From positions 1,798,001 through 1,862,000 of the forward strand of contig OY727100.1 in NCBI GenBank assembly GCA_963402885.1: a DNA stretch of 64,000 bases, read 5' to 3'. The notes beneath the pieces are model-generated. The model ran no database searches, was not told the DNA's origin, and saw nothing but the letters and a program-made list of their open reading frames with translations. Of this stretch, positions 1 to 15,200 are shown one piece after another (positions within the stretch are counted from its first letter, which is position 1; each line of letters starts with the position of its first letter). The DNA is from Antedon bifida. Its lineage: Eukaryota; Echinodermata; Crinoidea; Comatulida; Antedonidae. A program made the position numbers and the translations under genes.

Positions 1-116
1 TGTGTGTCTGACAGTGGCTTTAAGATAAGCTACAATGCTGAAAAAATAATTTTATATCATAATTATAGATATTAAATTATATTTTTGAGGTTGACGATAT
101 TATTTAAAATGGTTAC

Positions 117-3100
117 CTGAGACTGGAAGTCACGTAACTCTTGTTCACTTTTCATAAGTTCAGTTTTAAGTTTCATAATGATAATATCTTTGCTCGTTCC
201 ATCTACCATTCGTACTTGTTCACGGTCGTGAATCGTAGAAAGAGTTGATTTAGTTGATCCAAGGACAAAGTCTTTCTGCAAAACCTATCAGAACATTTCA
301 TCACATTAAAGTGAATAATAACATTATTAATGGCAACATTTATTAAAACGATAAGAATCATAATTATATTAACATAGATAATAATTATACAAAAATTAAT
401 TGTTAAAGATGTATTGTCCCCCAAAAACAGGAAAAATGAAGATTAATTAAATCAGACTTTTAATATGTTATTTTGTAGTTTTAATAAAGTTATCACTTCC
501 ATAGAAAAAAAAATGGAAAAAAATAATGTTTTCACTTATAAAATGACAAAATAAATGGTTAAATTTCACCAAAAACCATTGGCTGGCAGCCAATTTGACC
601 ATTTTTTGCTTTAAATTACAGTTTTTTCAGGTAAATATATCTTTTTTCGATCCAATTTTTGGTCAAAGTGGATAATTATTATGTGAAATTAAAATGGCAT
701 ATTCAAAAAAAAAATTTTTTTAGGGGGACAATACATCTTTAATGAAGTTTAAAATTAGAGGAACCAAATAATATGAAAACAAAAAGCATACTTCTGTAGC
801 CGATGACCGTTGTTCATTTTGAGATTCTTTTAGTTCTGCTTGTAACTCTTCAATCATTTTATCACGATGAGACAGTTGTGTTTTCAACTCTGTGATGTGA
901 TCTTGCAATATATCATCTGATTGACGGACATCTGACCCCTGTTGACCTATCACCTGTTCAGGAGTCAGAATCCTAAAATCCACCCCACCCATCTAAATAA
1001 ATAAAAAAACAAAAATATATGATTAACTCAATTATTCAAACCTGCAGGTTGCATAGTACTACTGTATATATTGTCCCCCTTAAAAAAAAGGTTTTTTATC
1101 TAATCTTTTGTTGATTATGCCATTTTAATGTCACATAATAGTTATTCACTTTGACCAAAAACTGGATAAAAAAAAATTAATTACCTGAAAAAATGTAATT
1201 TTCCATTTCTCTTGTCTTTTTTATAAGTGAAATAATTATTTTGTTTGTTTTTTTTAAACAAAGTGAATAACTTTATTAAAGCTGCAAAATGGCATATTTA
1301 AATTCTGATTTTGATTAAAATCTTTATTTTTTGTGTTTTTAGGGGAAAATACATCTTTAAATAATGTAGAATCATTGATTGTAATTTGCATTTAAGACAT
1401 TTTATGAATGAGTATGACCTTGAGGTCAGTGAATACATAAATTAAAATCTGTATCATTAATGCAAGAAAACTACATACACCTGCTCGTTTAAAGTAATGA
1501 CTGAATTTTTCAAAACATGAACATAAATTAAAATGTACAAATTCAAATGAAATTTTGAGGACAGGCAATATTACTGTGTGTGGCGCATGCAGTGTGTTGG
1601 ACGTTGGATTACTGATTGTGAGATCGTGGTTCGAATCCAACTCTCGCCACATTGCTTGTATCCTTACACAAGACACGTTACTTACATTTGCCTCTCTCCA
1701 CCCAGGTATATAAAATGGGTACCCGGTTAGATCAAGACACAACTTTGCACTGATTACTAGATGCATTATTATGGGAGTATGTTTCCATACGTGTTTGATC
1801 CAAAAAATGACCGAGGTAACAAAGTGCAGCGCATTGAGAGCTTGCTTATATGCACTACAGTATATAAGAATTAACTATTATTATATTATTACGCAATATA
1901 AAAAGAATCAAACGAATTCAAAAAGCTCACCTCCCATCTACTCGTTGCGCGTGCGTTTGCTATTATACCGAGCATCACGTTAATGTCATGATTGAGGTCA
2001 TTGTTCTCACATCGTGAGTTTTCTTCTTCTTCTGATAAACGCTCAAACCGATGTTCAAGGTCCTATTAATATAAAGTACATTCAATTAGCATTGTAAACG
2101 TTGATGATAATGACTAAATAATATGATGAGAGATGTAAGTACTGAAAGCTACTTAGATAAGATTCTTGAATAGTACTCAAGCAACCTTATTAAATTAAGG
2201 AAAATGCTAAGTGCTAAATAACCTTATTACAGGGGTAAGTAAACTAGCTTGTCTGTTGTTAACGATGTGCTATTATGTTTTAGTACGATTTTTAGTTAAG
2301 CCCACTATATAATTTATTATCTTAATAATAATGGTGGTCAGCAGCCTGTAAAACCTGGTCGGAAATTTTGAGTGCTGAACGGGCCTGTCCGGTGCCGACC
2401 AGCGTGGTGGCATCCCTAAGGTGCATTAAGTACAGTACTAAATCATGTGATACAGTATATATTGGTCTATTTTTTTCCTTTTTTGTTATTTGTTTTTCGT
2501 GTTTGTACCGTCTTTTAAGTGTTGAGGGCATCATGCATGTCAGCCTCGGTTGTTATGAATCATGCCCATTAAACAAAGTTTAATAAAAATAAAATAAATA
2601 ATTTCTTTTAATTATTATTCGATATAAAATACATACAACAATCTATATGTTTTGCTATATGAGAATTGATTATTCATTTTTGTATTAGTCACTAATGTAA
2701 TTGTATAGTAATTTTTTGTTAATTGTTTTTTTAATGTATTATTGAAATAAAAATACATACAACAAAGATAAAATTGCTTCATTGTGTCATTCTATTAATC
2801 ATTAAACACAATGATTGAAATGAAATGTTGGAAATAGAAATAGCTTACTTCTAACGCACGTTGTAAGTTTCCCTTTTGTATAATCAGGTTTCGCATTTCC
2901 TGTTCAAGATCTGATGAACGACTTATGTATTCCTGTGTGCAAATACAAATGTTATAGATAACTATTATAACAGTCAATTATATATTAATTATTATCAACA
3001 GTAATTATCATGCATTATTAGTCAAAATTAATGGTTAAAATCGTACAGGATTCTAGATAAATCATGTATGATTCCACCAAACTTTTGAGTTAAAATCACG

Positions 3101-4044
3101 ATTATGAGGCATTTAATAAATAGGCAAACTGCCTTAAAATGTCTTGACATGTTTACAGGTTTCTATTTACACCCTTAATTTCCCATTTAACTTTCTACTG
3201 CTTAAGGACAAAGACTAATAATAATAAAGTATTGTTCCTGTATTTATGTAAAATGAATTTCTAACCTTTACTGTGCTTGAGGTTCGATGTAACTTAGACT
3301 CCAACAGAGCAACCCTATCATTAGCCTCTTTTTCCAGATCTTCAACAGTTTTCACCAACATCTCATTTTGTTCACTCAAATCATTCACATAAGATTGTAA
3401 AATACGCACTTTTTTCTAAATAAAATGACAAAATAAAACTCTGACAATCTCACATTTCATAATCTCAAATATATGGATAATTTAACCTTTTAGAACTGTA
3501 CAAATTATGATATTAAGTAATATCAACAAGAAACAATTTTTGAAAATATAATTTTATTGAGTTAAATACCGTAGACATTAGTCACTTACTATATTACCGT
3601 AAATAATATAAAGGTATAATCTCACTTCAAGTCTAATCCCACTCCCTACAGTACTTTTGATCTAATTTCACAAACAGGCATATCCCCGGGTATAGTCCCA
3701 ATATTGACTTTTAATCTGGATATAATTCTTACCAATCATTTTTTTTCCTGAACCAGGCTTTCCCCATGTATAGTCCCACCCCAAAAGTCTGCGTGTGTGT
3801 GTTCTAAGGGGGTGGGATTATACCTGGGGATATACGGTAGTAGTTACTATTAGTAAAGCATAAATTTGTGGCATGAAATGCGTAAATATACCTTTTGCGA
3901 GTCATCTCTACTAGCACCAGTATCATCTAATTTTTGTAGACGTTCCACATAAAGAGAATGAAAGTCTTTGAAGACGTTCTGAAGGTTTCCTCCTTGACCT
4001 CCGGCCATCGCAGCCGATAAACTTAAATCACTTCTTGAATCCAT
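117..4044 (-). CDS. Coiled-coil protein, 5' part of gene, unrecognised
   Basis: Six exons on the minus strand join in phase 0: 4044-3892 (start codon), 3415-3266, 2932-2849, 2062-1931, 992-792 and 284 (or 275)-117. Each is bounded by GT donors and AG acceptors. The last exon has two possible in-frame acceptors 9 nt apart. The gene continues past the left edge, so the C-terminus is not seen. The roughly 250 residues are mostly charged heptad-like helix, for example LVKTVEDLEKEANDRVALLE, after a Gly/Ser-rich N-terminus (MDSRSDLSLSAAMAGGQGG). There is no signal peptide, membrane segment or catalytic motif. The composition suits a structural or centrosome/cilium-type coiled-coil protein, but I do not recognise the family and assign no function. 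Exon structure is well supported; identity is unknown. Confidence 0.75.
403..742. mobile_element. MITE family B, copy 1 (340 bp)
   Basis: Terminal inverted repeats AAGATGTATTGTCCCCC at the left and its reverse complement at the right enclose an AT-rich body with no meaningful ORF. The copy is flanked by TTAA (or TA) on both sides. It lies in an intron of the left-hand coiled-coil gene. Related copies are at 1063-1360 and 5644-5997. The TTAA flank could point to a piggyBac-type mobiliser and a TA flank to Tc1/mariner; the sequence alone does not decide. Confidence 0.75.
1063..1360. mobile_element. MITE family B, copy 2 (degenerate)
   Basis: This copy shares the left terminus (TATTGTCCCCCTTAAAA), the internal 'taatagttattcactttgac'-like segment and the right terminus (ACATCTTTAA) with the 403-742 copy. 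The left end and body are more decayed, which suggests an older insertion. Confidence 0.65.
1576..1900 (+). mobile_element. tRNA-derived SINE, near full length
   Basis: The 71-nt head at 1580-1650 looks like a tRNA: GTGGCG at its start pairs with CGCCAC at its end, and a perfect B box GGTTCGAATCC lies at 1628-1638. It is followed by a tRNA-unrelated body containing 'ggtatataaaatgggtaccc', a sequence type seen in invertebrate deuterostome and mollusc SINEs, and then a 3' tail of ATT/TTA repeats ending near 1893. It sits in an intron of the coiled-coil gene, opposite to its transcription. A second, 3'-only copy is at 27951-28085. It is unlikely to be a functional tRNA gene because the SINE body follows directly. 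Confidence 0.75.
3595..3839. mobile_element. Inverted-repeat element family F, copy 1
   Basis: It begins TACCGTA and ends TACGGTA, with subterminal inverted motifs around 'tataatcccac' and 'gtgggattata', and is about 245 bp. The same element occurs in the opposite orientation at 61616-61888, sharing long internal stretches such as 'tatagtcccaccccaaaag'. No ORF is seen, so it is probably a non-autonomous DNA transposon in an intron of the coiled-coil gene. Confidence 0.65.
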
Positions 4045-5160
4045 TGTTAGGACTCCTGATTAATCACTTCCTACAGTAAACCGCATAATTGGTAACTTAA
4101 TTATAAGTCAAGAATTATTGTACAGTAAAAATGTAATTAATTGTATTACTGTACAGAAAATCAAATTGTTATTTTCTTAAAGTTATTTGCACATTACATT
4201 GTGTAGATACTTCCAGCATTACTTTATAAATTTATAGTCACAAAGAGAACTAGGCACACATAAACCATGAGAAAACTGCACTGGATGGTGGTTGACTGTG
4301 TATGTAGTGTACTGAGCGATAACCAACCACTTTACTTTTAGTCTTTATCTGCAGACTGCTGAGTGATGTCAAAATAATATTAATAATCAAGCGATAACAT
4401 TTATAAAAAAGAGACCTACAAACATTTTCTATAAGTAAAGAGAATTATTATTGTAAACCAGAAGAGCTAATCTTGGTAGCTAGCTACTTTACTAGGCTAG
4501 AGGCCTACCGCCTCCACTTCTTAATAGAATAGAGCCGGGAGGAAGCAGGTCACCGACTAGCCTATCAACTATATAATATACGCTCTAGGCCTAGGCCTAT
4601 CCTGCCCTAGGCCTAGCAGTACAGTGCTACAGAGGCTAGCCTAGTATCAAGTAAGTACTGGCAAGCGCAGAATAGGTCGTAGCTAGCTAAAAATACAAAG
4701 TTTAAGCTTACTTTCTAATACATCCTTATTAAAAATGAGAATTTATTCGTCAAAAAGCGTCTGTTTCCAACAAATGTGAGCCCTCTTTATTTTGCACACA
4801 AAAAACAACAAAACTCCACACAACAAACAGACGCTAAACAGAGTGCGTTTATTGGCTAATCGTCTGTCAAGCAATTATAATAGAGGGCGACAAACACAGT
4901 TTCTTTAGGATCAATGAAATTATTTTACAAACTTAATACATTTTTGTATACCTTTACATTTACTTCTCCTAGGCTATAGTTCCATTTCAATACTTTTTCT
5001 GTTGTTTAGTCTGATGTGAGGTGATTTTAAAGTACAATAGCTATTGACTGATGAAACGATTATTCCACAAATAATTATTGTTTATATTCAATGTGCAATC
5101 TTTGCTGCTTTCTTGTGTAATTGTTCTTTTAAAAGTTAAAAGTCTTTTTTCTGTTAATAT
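4045..5160. other. Intergenic stretch with probable 5' leader of the coiled-coil gene
   Basis: There is no coding ORF. On the minus strand a plausible acceptor (CTGTAG at about 4074) lies just upstream of the start codon, and a plausible donor (AAA|GTAAGC near 4711) would give a non-coding first exon roughly 4711-4860, but this is weak. The stretch at 4560-4620 is rich in the overlapping palindrome TAGGCCTA, which recurs throughout the window. The left part is promoter-side sequence for the coiled-coil gene; the right part is 3' flank of C18orf21. Confidence 0.4.
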
Positions 5161-7177
5161 TCATAAAGACTGCAAGAATCCATGCAAGGGTGATTGCTGC
5201 GATCGCCTTTTATCTTCTTGATTCTGATCCAGCATCATTTGTAACGATGAATGTCTTTTATGTTTTAACGATCGTTTCTTAGATGATGAACTTGGTGTTA
5301 TCACGCTCTGTGAATTTGGAGTTCTGAAACAGAAAAAAAACACAACAATTTTTACACGAAATTAAGTTTCTTTTTCAATAATATAAAGGTTTTTTACATA
5401 AAAACACTACTATACGGCCAACAAAATGATCCTCTTTACAACCCATGCTGTTTAAACAAATAGTAATTACCGTTTTTTATGGCCGGTTGGACTCGGGGTC
5501 TGCAACAGTGTACGGACAGATGCAACAGGAGGTGCTAGAAGCGACTTGTTTGACGGTGGTTGTTTGCGCTTAAGACAATCTGTTCTGCTTCGCTGCCCAC
5601 AAATAACACAGTCTATGACCTTGAAAGAAACAAAAACAAATTATTAAAGCTGTATTGTCCCCCAAAATCATGAAAAATAGAGATTTTTAAAATCGAACTT
5701 TGAATAGGCCATTTTGCAGTTTTAATGAAGTTGTTCACTTTCATAAGAAAAAAAACGGGGGAAAAAAAATTATTTCACCTATAAAAAGACAAAATAAAGA
5801 GTTAAATTACCCAAAAACTCATTGTCTTCCAGACAATTTGACCATTTTTTGCTTTAAATTACATTTTTCTCAGGTAAATAAATTTTTTTCAGACCCAATT
5901 TTTTGTGAGAGTGAATAACTATTATGTGACATTAAAATAACATATTCAACAAAAAAATTTTAAAAAATATTTTTTTAGGGGGACAATATATCTTTAAATT
6001 TAATGCCTTGAAATAAACTTGATTGGTGGAGCAGACAAATAGCTCAAATTACGGTTTTCTTCACATTTTGAATAGGCAAGTCTCTCTGACAGGTAAAAGA
6101 CAATTTTTAATACAAAAACAAGGATTTACCCCAAATAATTACTGTAATTATCATATGTTTAATTATTGGTCCTCAGTTTATGTGCTTTGTATTAGTTGTA
6201 TGGCATTTGATGAAATAAATGTTTGTTAAATTTGAATTTTGTGGGAAATTTTGGACAAATTTTGTAGTAAAGTAAGTTACCAATTTGTTTGTCCTTCTTT
6301 CATATCGCAGGACATCTTTTCTTGCCTTTGAACTTAGTTTATTCCAGTTGTTGTACAAATTGCATCCTTTAATTAATTTAACTGTTTTTTTGCTTGGCTT
6401 TTTTCTTGGTTTGATTCTAACAGAACTGTCTGTTGTGCCATCTGTCAGACGTGTGCCACATTGGGGGCAGTAGTGTCCTATCAACTTGCTCGCAAAGGCT
6501 GAAAAAATATCAAACAAAACAACTTATGATGAAATAAATGAAAGATCAGAACAGATTCACGATGGGTACTGGAAACAATAATTGGTTTGTTGTCATATAT
6601 TTGTTACTGTTAAGAACTTCAAAGACACATGTCACTAGAGGAATTTGCTCATATCTAGATGGCAACCTTATGTAAATTAATGATCACCTCATTTGCATAA
6701 ATATTAAATTTTTAAAAATATATGTAAATGCTTACTTTCTTTTGTTTTACTATGAACTTCATTCTTGAATAAGGAATTGTTAATTTTGGAACTGTAAAAA
6801 TTAAAAATATTAATAGATAATACTAAAATGTGTCATCACAATAAATCATGTAAAAAAAATGAAATGAATTTTTGTAATACTGCTATTGCGCCCTCTCGAC
6901 TACTACCGTACTTTTGAGGAGGATGGTGCTGATTGGCGGGCCTAACTAAGCCTACATGATGAGCATCGAATGTACAGACTGTACTAAAAAGAAGGCTACT
7001 AGGCTAGTATCCAATCCAGGCCTAGGCTAGCCTACTACTACTACTCTAGCTGTCTAATGTGTACTTTAGGCCCAATATTTACACAAAATATCTTGATAAC
7101 GAAGGCGATATTGATGCATAAATGTTGCAAGCTTTATAGCGATAATTCGTAGTACATGTGTTCCCTTCAAAATCCAT
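5161..7177 (-). CDS. C18orf21: C18orf21 / UPF0711 homologue (RNase MRP-associated protein)
   Basis: Five minus-strand exons join with matching phases: 7177-7083, 6791-6736, 6498-6281, 5619-5471 and 5323-5161 (stop TGA at 5163-5161). They encode about 226 residues, close to the vertebrate length. Recognition rests on the C-terminus (TPNSQSV, then a Ser/Lys run, then LQMMLDQNQ and HGFLQSL), which aligns with the human C18orf21 tail, and on an SRYFVSK segment matching the N-terminal ARYLL region. Two paired-cysteine motifs (CPQC and CVIC) suggest a zinc-ribbon fold of the Rpr2/Snm1 type. The human protein has been reported as a subunit specific to RNase MRP, acting in nucleolar rRNA processing; that role is inferred here. 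The start ATG at 7177 is 155 bp from the DPM1 start on the other strand. A family B MITE occupies the third intron. Confidence 0.85.
5644..5997. mobile_element. MITE family B, copy 3
   Basis: This is a TTAA-flanked copy with termini AGCTGTATTGTCCCCC and GGGGGACAATATATCT. It is clearly homologous along its length to the 403-742 copy, including 'cagacaatttgaccatttt'. It lies within the third intron of C18orf21. The short ORFs inside it are fortuitous. Confidence 0.75.
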
Positions 7178-11048
<3,871 letters not shown>

Positions 11049-11111
11049 ACATTCCAACTCGATGTGCTGTCAATCAAGCAGTATAAATTTCAAATTCTAA
11101 TAATAACGCTG

Positions 11112-11117
11112 AATAAA
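11112..11117 (+). terminator. DPM1 polyadenylation signal candidate
   Basis: AATAAA about 65 bp after the DPM1 stop codon is the first canonical signal downstream. No other evidence for the cleavage site is available. Confidence 0.5.
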
Positions 11118-11123
11118 TTATAT

Positions 11124-11250
11124 TACAGTCAACTCTCCCAATACCAGACTCCCTGAAAACCGAAACTCTCCCAAAAGCAGACTTTTCTTGAGATCCAAAA
11201 GGTCCCAAATTCTTTTTTACCATTAAAAACACATTCTGAATACCAGACGT
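11124..11250. mobile_element. Inverted-repeat element family H, truncated copy
   Basis: It begins TACAGTCAACTCTCCCAATA and runs through 'ccagactccctgaaaacc', matching the complete copy at 15438-15620. The right terminus is missing. A family A foldback element begins 24 bp further on. Confidence 0.6.
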
Positions 11251-11273
11251 ATTCACCATTCACACTTCAGCTA

Positions 11274-11385
11274 AAGCTCTGTCTACACTATCAAACTAGT
11301 TTGTTTGTCATAGTGTGCCTATGTTAGTGATATGACATCATGTCCATTTATGGGCACATCACATTTTTTGTCACAGTTTAGACAC
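11274..11385 (+). mobile_element. Family A foldback MITE, copy 1 (right end degraded)
   Basis: The left end AAGCTCTGTCTACACTATC follows TA. The interior keeps 'gatatgacatcatgtccat' and 'gggcacatcacat', but the right terminal repeat has lost its central part. It lies between the convergent DPM1 and CDT1 genes. Confidence 0.75.
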
Positions 11386-12235
11386 TTTTTATACAACAAA
11401 CAATATTTATTTGGTTAAGGGAAATATATGCGAATGGTGCTTACAATCAGCCAAAACAGATACCCTTTATTGTAAACATTATGTTATTGTGGCAGCATGT
11501 GAATTTCTCAAGTACTGCAACACACCCTTGCGAATTCCAAGCTTCTTGTTATCTTCTTCATATATGTAAAACGTGTGCCGATTTTCTAATGTTAAATTAG
11601 ATTATATTTCTTTAAGAAATAAAAGATAAATAGAACAATTTGTATTTCAAGTTTTTATTGATCATGTGACAGAGAAATTGTACACAGAACAATGATTCAT
11701 TATCAAAAACAGAACATTTTCAAAACGTTATAAATATGCATGCATTAGAAATGACTGTAAAATAAACAGATATCATGCATTTGAAAGTAAACAGAAAACA
11801 GTATTCATAAATAGAACAATTCAATATTTGGAACTGGCAATGAAAATATCAGTTTTAAATCACCAATAAAATGATTCAAAGTTATTTTATGTTTTATACA
11901 TATCAATCAACCAAATCTGACATTCAAAACTAATTAATATTACAAATTACAAACACTTATTGCGCAAGACTGGACAAATACAAAAATATTAATATTACAA
12001 TTTTTAAAATTAGTTATCTATAAATTTTACAACATCAAACATTAGTTTATAAAAATACTAAAAAACAAGAAGTACTGTATTATGTAGTGAAATTCAGAAG
12101 AATGCAATTATTTTAATTATATGTTAATTTAAATAACGCTTGATTTACATATTTGTTGATTTGCATAGGTAAAAGAACAACCAGGTGTCTGGAGATTAAT
12201 GATTTCTGTAACTATCACATATTGTATAAAACTTG
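11386..12235. other. Intergenic / CDT1 3' UTR
   Basis: There are no coding ORFs. On the minus strand AATAAA (reverse complement at 11654-11659) is a good candidate for CDT1 polyadenylation, implying a 3' UTR of about 0.6 kb. The rest is AT-rich and without recognisable repeats. Confidence 0.45.
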
Positions 12236-15200
12236 CTATCGGCTTTCGTTGATGAGCTGCGTCAGTTTTGCGTTGACTTGCTTCAGTTCTTTCTTCTTGT
12301 CAATTTTAAGGTATTTCTCGTTGCGTAAATTGACAACTTTTATCCATTCGGGTATAACTTCCGTTAGCAAGTTTATATGTTCTTCCGCGTCCACTAAAAG
12401 AAAAAAAAAATAATTAATTTGAATCTGTTTAATGGTAGAGGTTGTCCACAAAAGACGTGCAGTTTGAATTACTGGTACATCACATGGCATTTGGCCAGTA
12501 CTGTAATTATTAATGTAAATTATTACAAGCTACTTGCCTCACATTATATGTGGCAATTGGCCAGAATCTATTATACATGTAACCATACCCATAACATTAT
12601 TTAGATTGATGTTGATCTGGGTCAACATTTTGTGGTAAACTTGTGTGTACTTAATGCCAAGATCACCTTGCTATGAACTTTACTGTAGAACTCCTATTCC
12701 GGAACCTAAATGTACTTTTGATGATGAGTGTTGGATCTCCTATCTAGGCGACACCTTCAGAACCTAAATGTCCCTTTAATGATGAGTGTTAGAACCCCTA
12801 TTAAGGAGACACCTTCACAACCTAAATGTCCTTTTAGTAGGCGTGATTGTTGGCCCAACCCAACAGTGACTAGGGTTACTACCTTGTGAAAGGCTTGATC
12901 GGCTGCTTTCCCTCAATGTACTGATAGCAGAATCTACAAGTAAAGCTGCTTTCTTCTCAGATAGAAAAAAACTGAATAAATTGTTAAGGAAACAAATATG
13001 AGTTGTATGTGGCGGCGTTTTCAACACAGGAAACATATAGAAACCAACAACTGTAGTTGGTGCTACCCATGACGACAAAGTCTTGTCCACGATTTATGAC
13101 ATCTGTGCCTTGCGATTTATATTATGAAAAAATATTCAAATAATAATTTTTAAAAGGATACTTCCTAATGATAGCACACATTTCAGGTAGCCTTTCCAGC
13201 ATTGATAACCGCTTGTCTTCCTTCGGATCCCTTAGAAGTAGTTGTTCTATCTTTTTGGCTTCTTTTGCTCGTATCTACAAACATATTTATTATTAGTACA
13301 CTAATATAATCTACGTTTCTCTATATAAACATTTACTAAGCTGTGCAATGGCAGAAAGGGTAATTAAATTAAGTAGCCTTTTCACCTTGACCAAAGAATA
13401 AAATTTGTCCAATTAAATTGGAATTAAATTACTAATCGACGTGAAAAAGGGGCTCAACAAACTTGCTGGTCATTCATCATTTCTGTATTAGATACAGGTG
13501 GGTTATTTCCGTGGCAACTGGCCAGAGGACCTCTACTAAATCAAACACTGGACATATGTCCTGGCAACCTTACCCTATCTAGTAGCGATTTAGACACTCC
13601 TTTTACGTCTGTGCTTTTTGATGTCGACGGCTTATCACTTCCCTTTTGTTTGTTGATATCATTCTTGATTTTGTCTGAGTTCTCTGCTACAAGATGTAAA
13701 GCTCTGGCGACACGTGGAGTCATCATGTCTTTAGCTTTGTCTAGAACATCTTTGGCTGAATGATACTTGAGAACATTTGGTGGCTGGGGAAGATCTTCTG
13801 GTTCAATGTCAGGAACTTGATCTAGAGGAAACTTTGGATGCCATCTCTTGAGCTGCTTATCAGGAACAGTTATTGGTTGTGGAAGCTTGGAGAGAAACAC
13901 CTAAAGTGAAAGAAAAAACAATGTAATCTACTTTATATGCCGTATTGTCGTGTCAATGTTACCAAGAATGGATTTATCTCACGTATTTGTCTTCTTTTTA
14001 ATAATTGTGTTGTTAAAGATATTTCTGTTGATCTCTTTTTTGACCGTTATAATTGTTTTTGTAATAAAATTAGTAAGATTGTATAACTTTGTATTGTATT
14101 GGTCTTAAGATATATAATGCAAGCAAAAATATTTTAATCTCAACGATTATAAGCAACGTCTTAGTTAAGTCGAAGATGCTCTCCAGATGGAATGCCATCC
14201 TGAGATGAGTAGTAGTAATTTTGTTTATTTTATTTATTTCATTTATATGTAATTTACTTTCTATGGACCAGAGTTTCCGAAATAAAAGATTGATTGAATG
14301 AATATATATATATTTTATTCCATTCTGTAAGGGGCGAGTTTCCCGCTGTTGAATGAGATTGTAAATAAATAAATATTCAATTAGTTGGAACACTGAAGAA
14401 TAAAAATGAACACAATTCCAGGCAAAATCATGGTTTTTCTTCCTTGGACATTCTTTATCTGCACTTATCCTCATTATAATTTAAGCCTTGTCTACACTAT
14501 CAAACTTCATGATGATGTCATATCACTACCATATTTTTGCACATCACAGCTAGTTTGATAGTGTAGACAGAGATTTATAATTCTGAATAGTATAACCTTT
14601 CACACTCACCCTATGATGTTCTTTGACAATATTCACCAAGTTGTTATGAAAGACATTTCTTCGTTCAATCAACGCTGAAGCTATAAAACGCGGCTGTCCA
14701 GATTTGGTCACGGTTCCACCTTAAAATAGAAAGCAGATCGTTACATATTTATACAAACAATGTGATTTTGGACTCCGACTCATCAATTGTTTTTTAGTCA
14801 TGTAGATGTTCCAATACTCATTCAAAATAAATGGAACGTACCACTTTCTTGTAGGGTAACATTAGGATCAACGTGAAGCTGATAGTCACCATCTCCCTTA
14901 TTCTTATCCCGCTGTTGCTGAAGCGAGTTTTTACGCTGATTAAAGTTATACGCTGAAGAGTACACCTTCTTGATCTTTCCAATGTGTTGCAACTGGAATG
15001 TTCTATTATAGAAATGGGGAAACAAAAATAACTTCATTACAGTTTTTCAATAGGTTGCCAATTGAAAATAACCTTTTAAAAACAATGGTTGAAGCTTAAC
15101 AACATCTGCCTATATATAAAAAACAAAAAACATACTTGCGGCACATTTCTTGAACAGCTTCCTTCAACTTCTTGAATGTGCACTGCTCTGATCGGTTATG

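Noticed and set aside
1580-1650. Possible functional tRNA gene
   Set aside because: It has a good B box and closing stem, but the SINE body and ATT tail follow directly and the anticodon arm is poor.
6173-6517. 114-codon ORF as a single-exon gene
   Set aside because: It is C18orf21 exon 3 (6498-6281) read through its splice sites.
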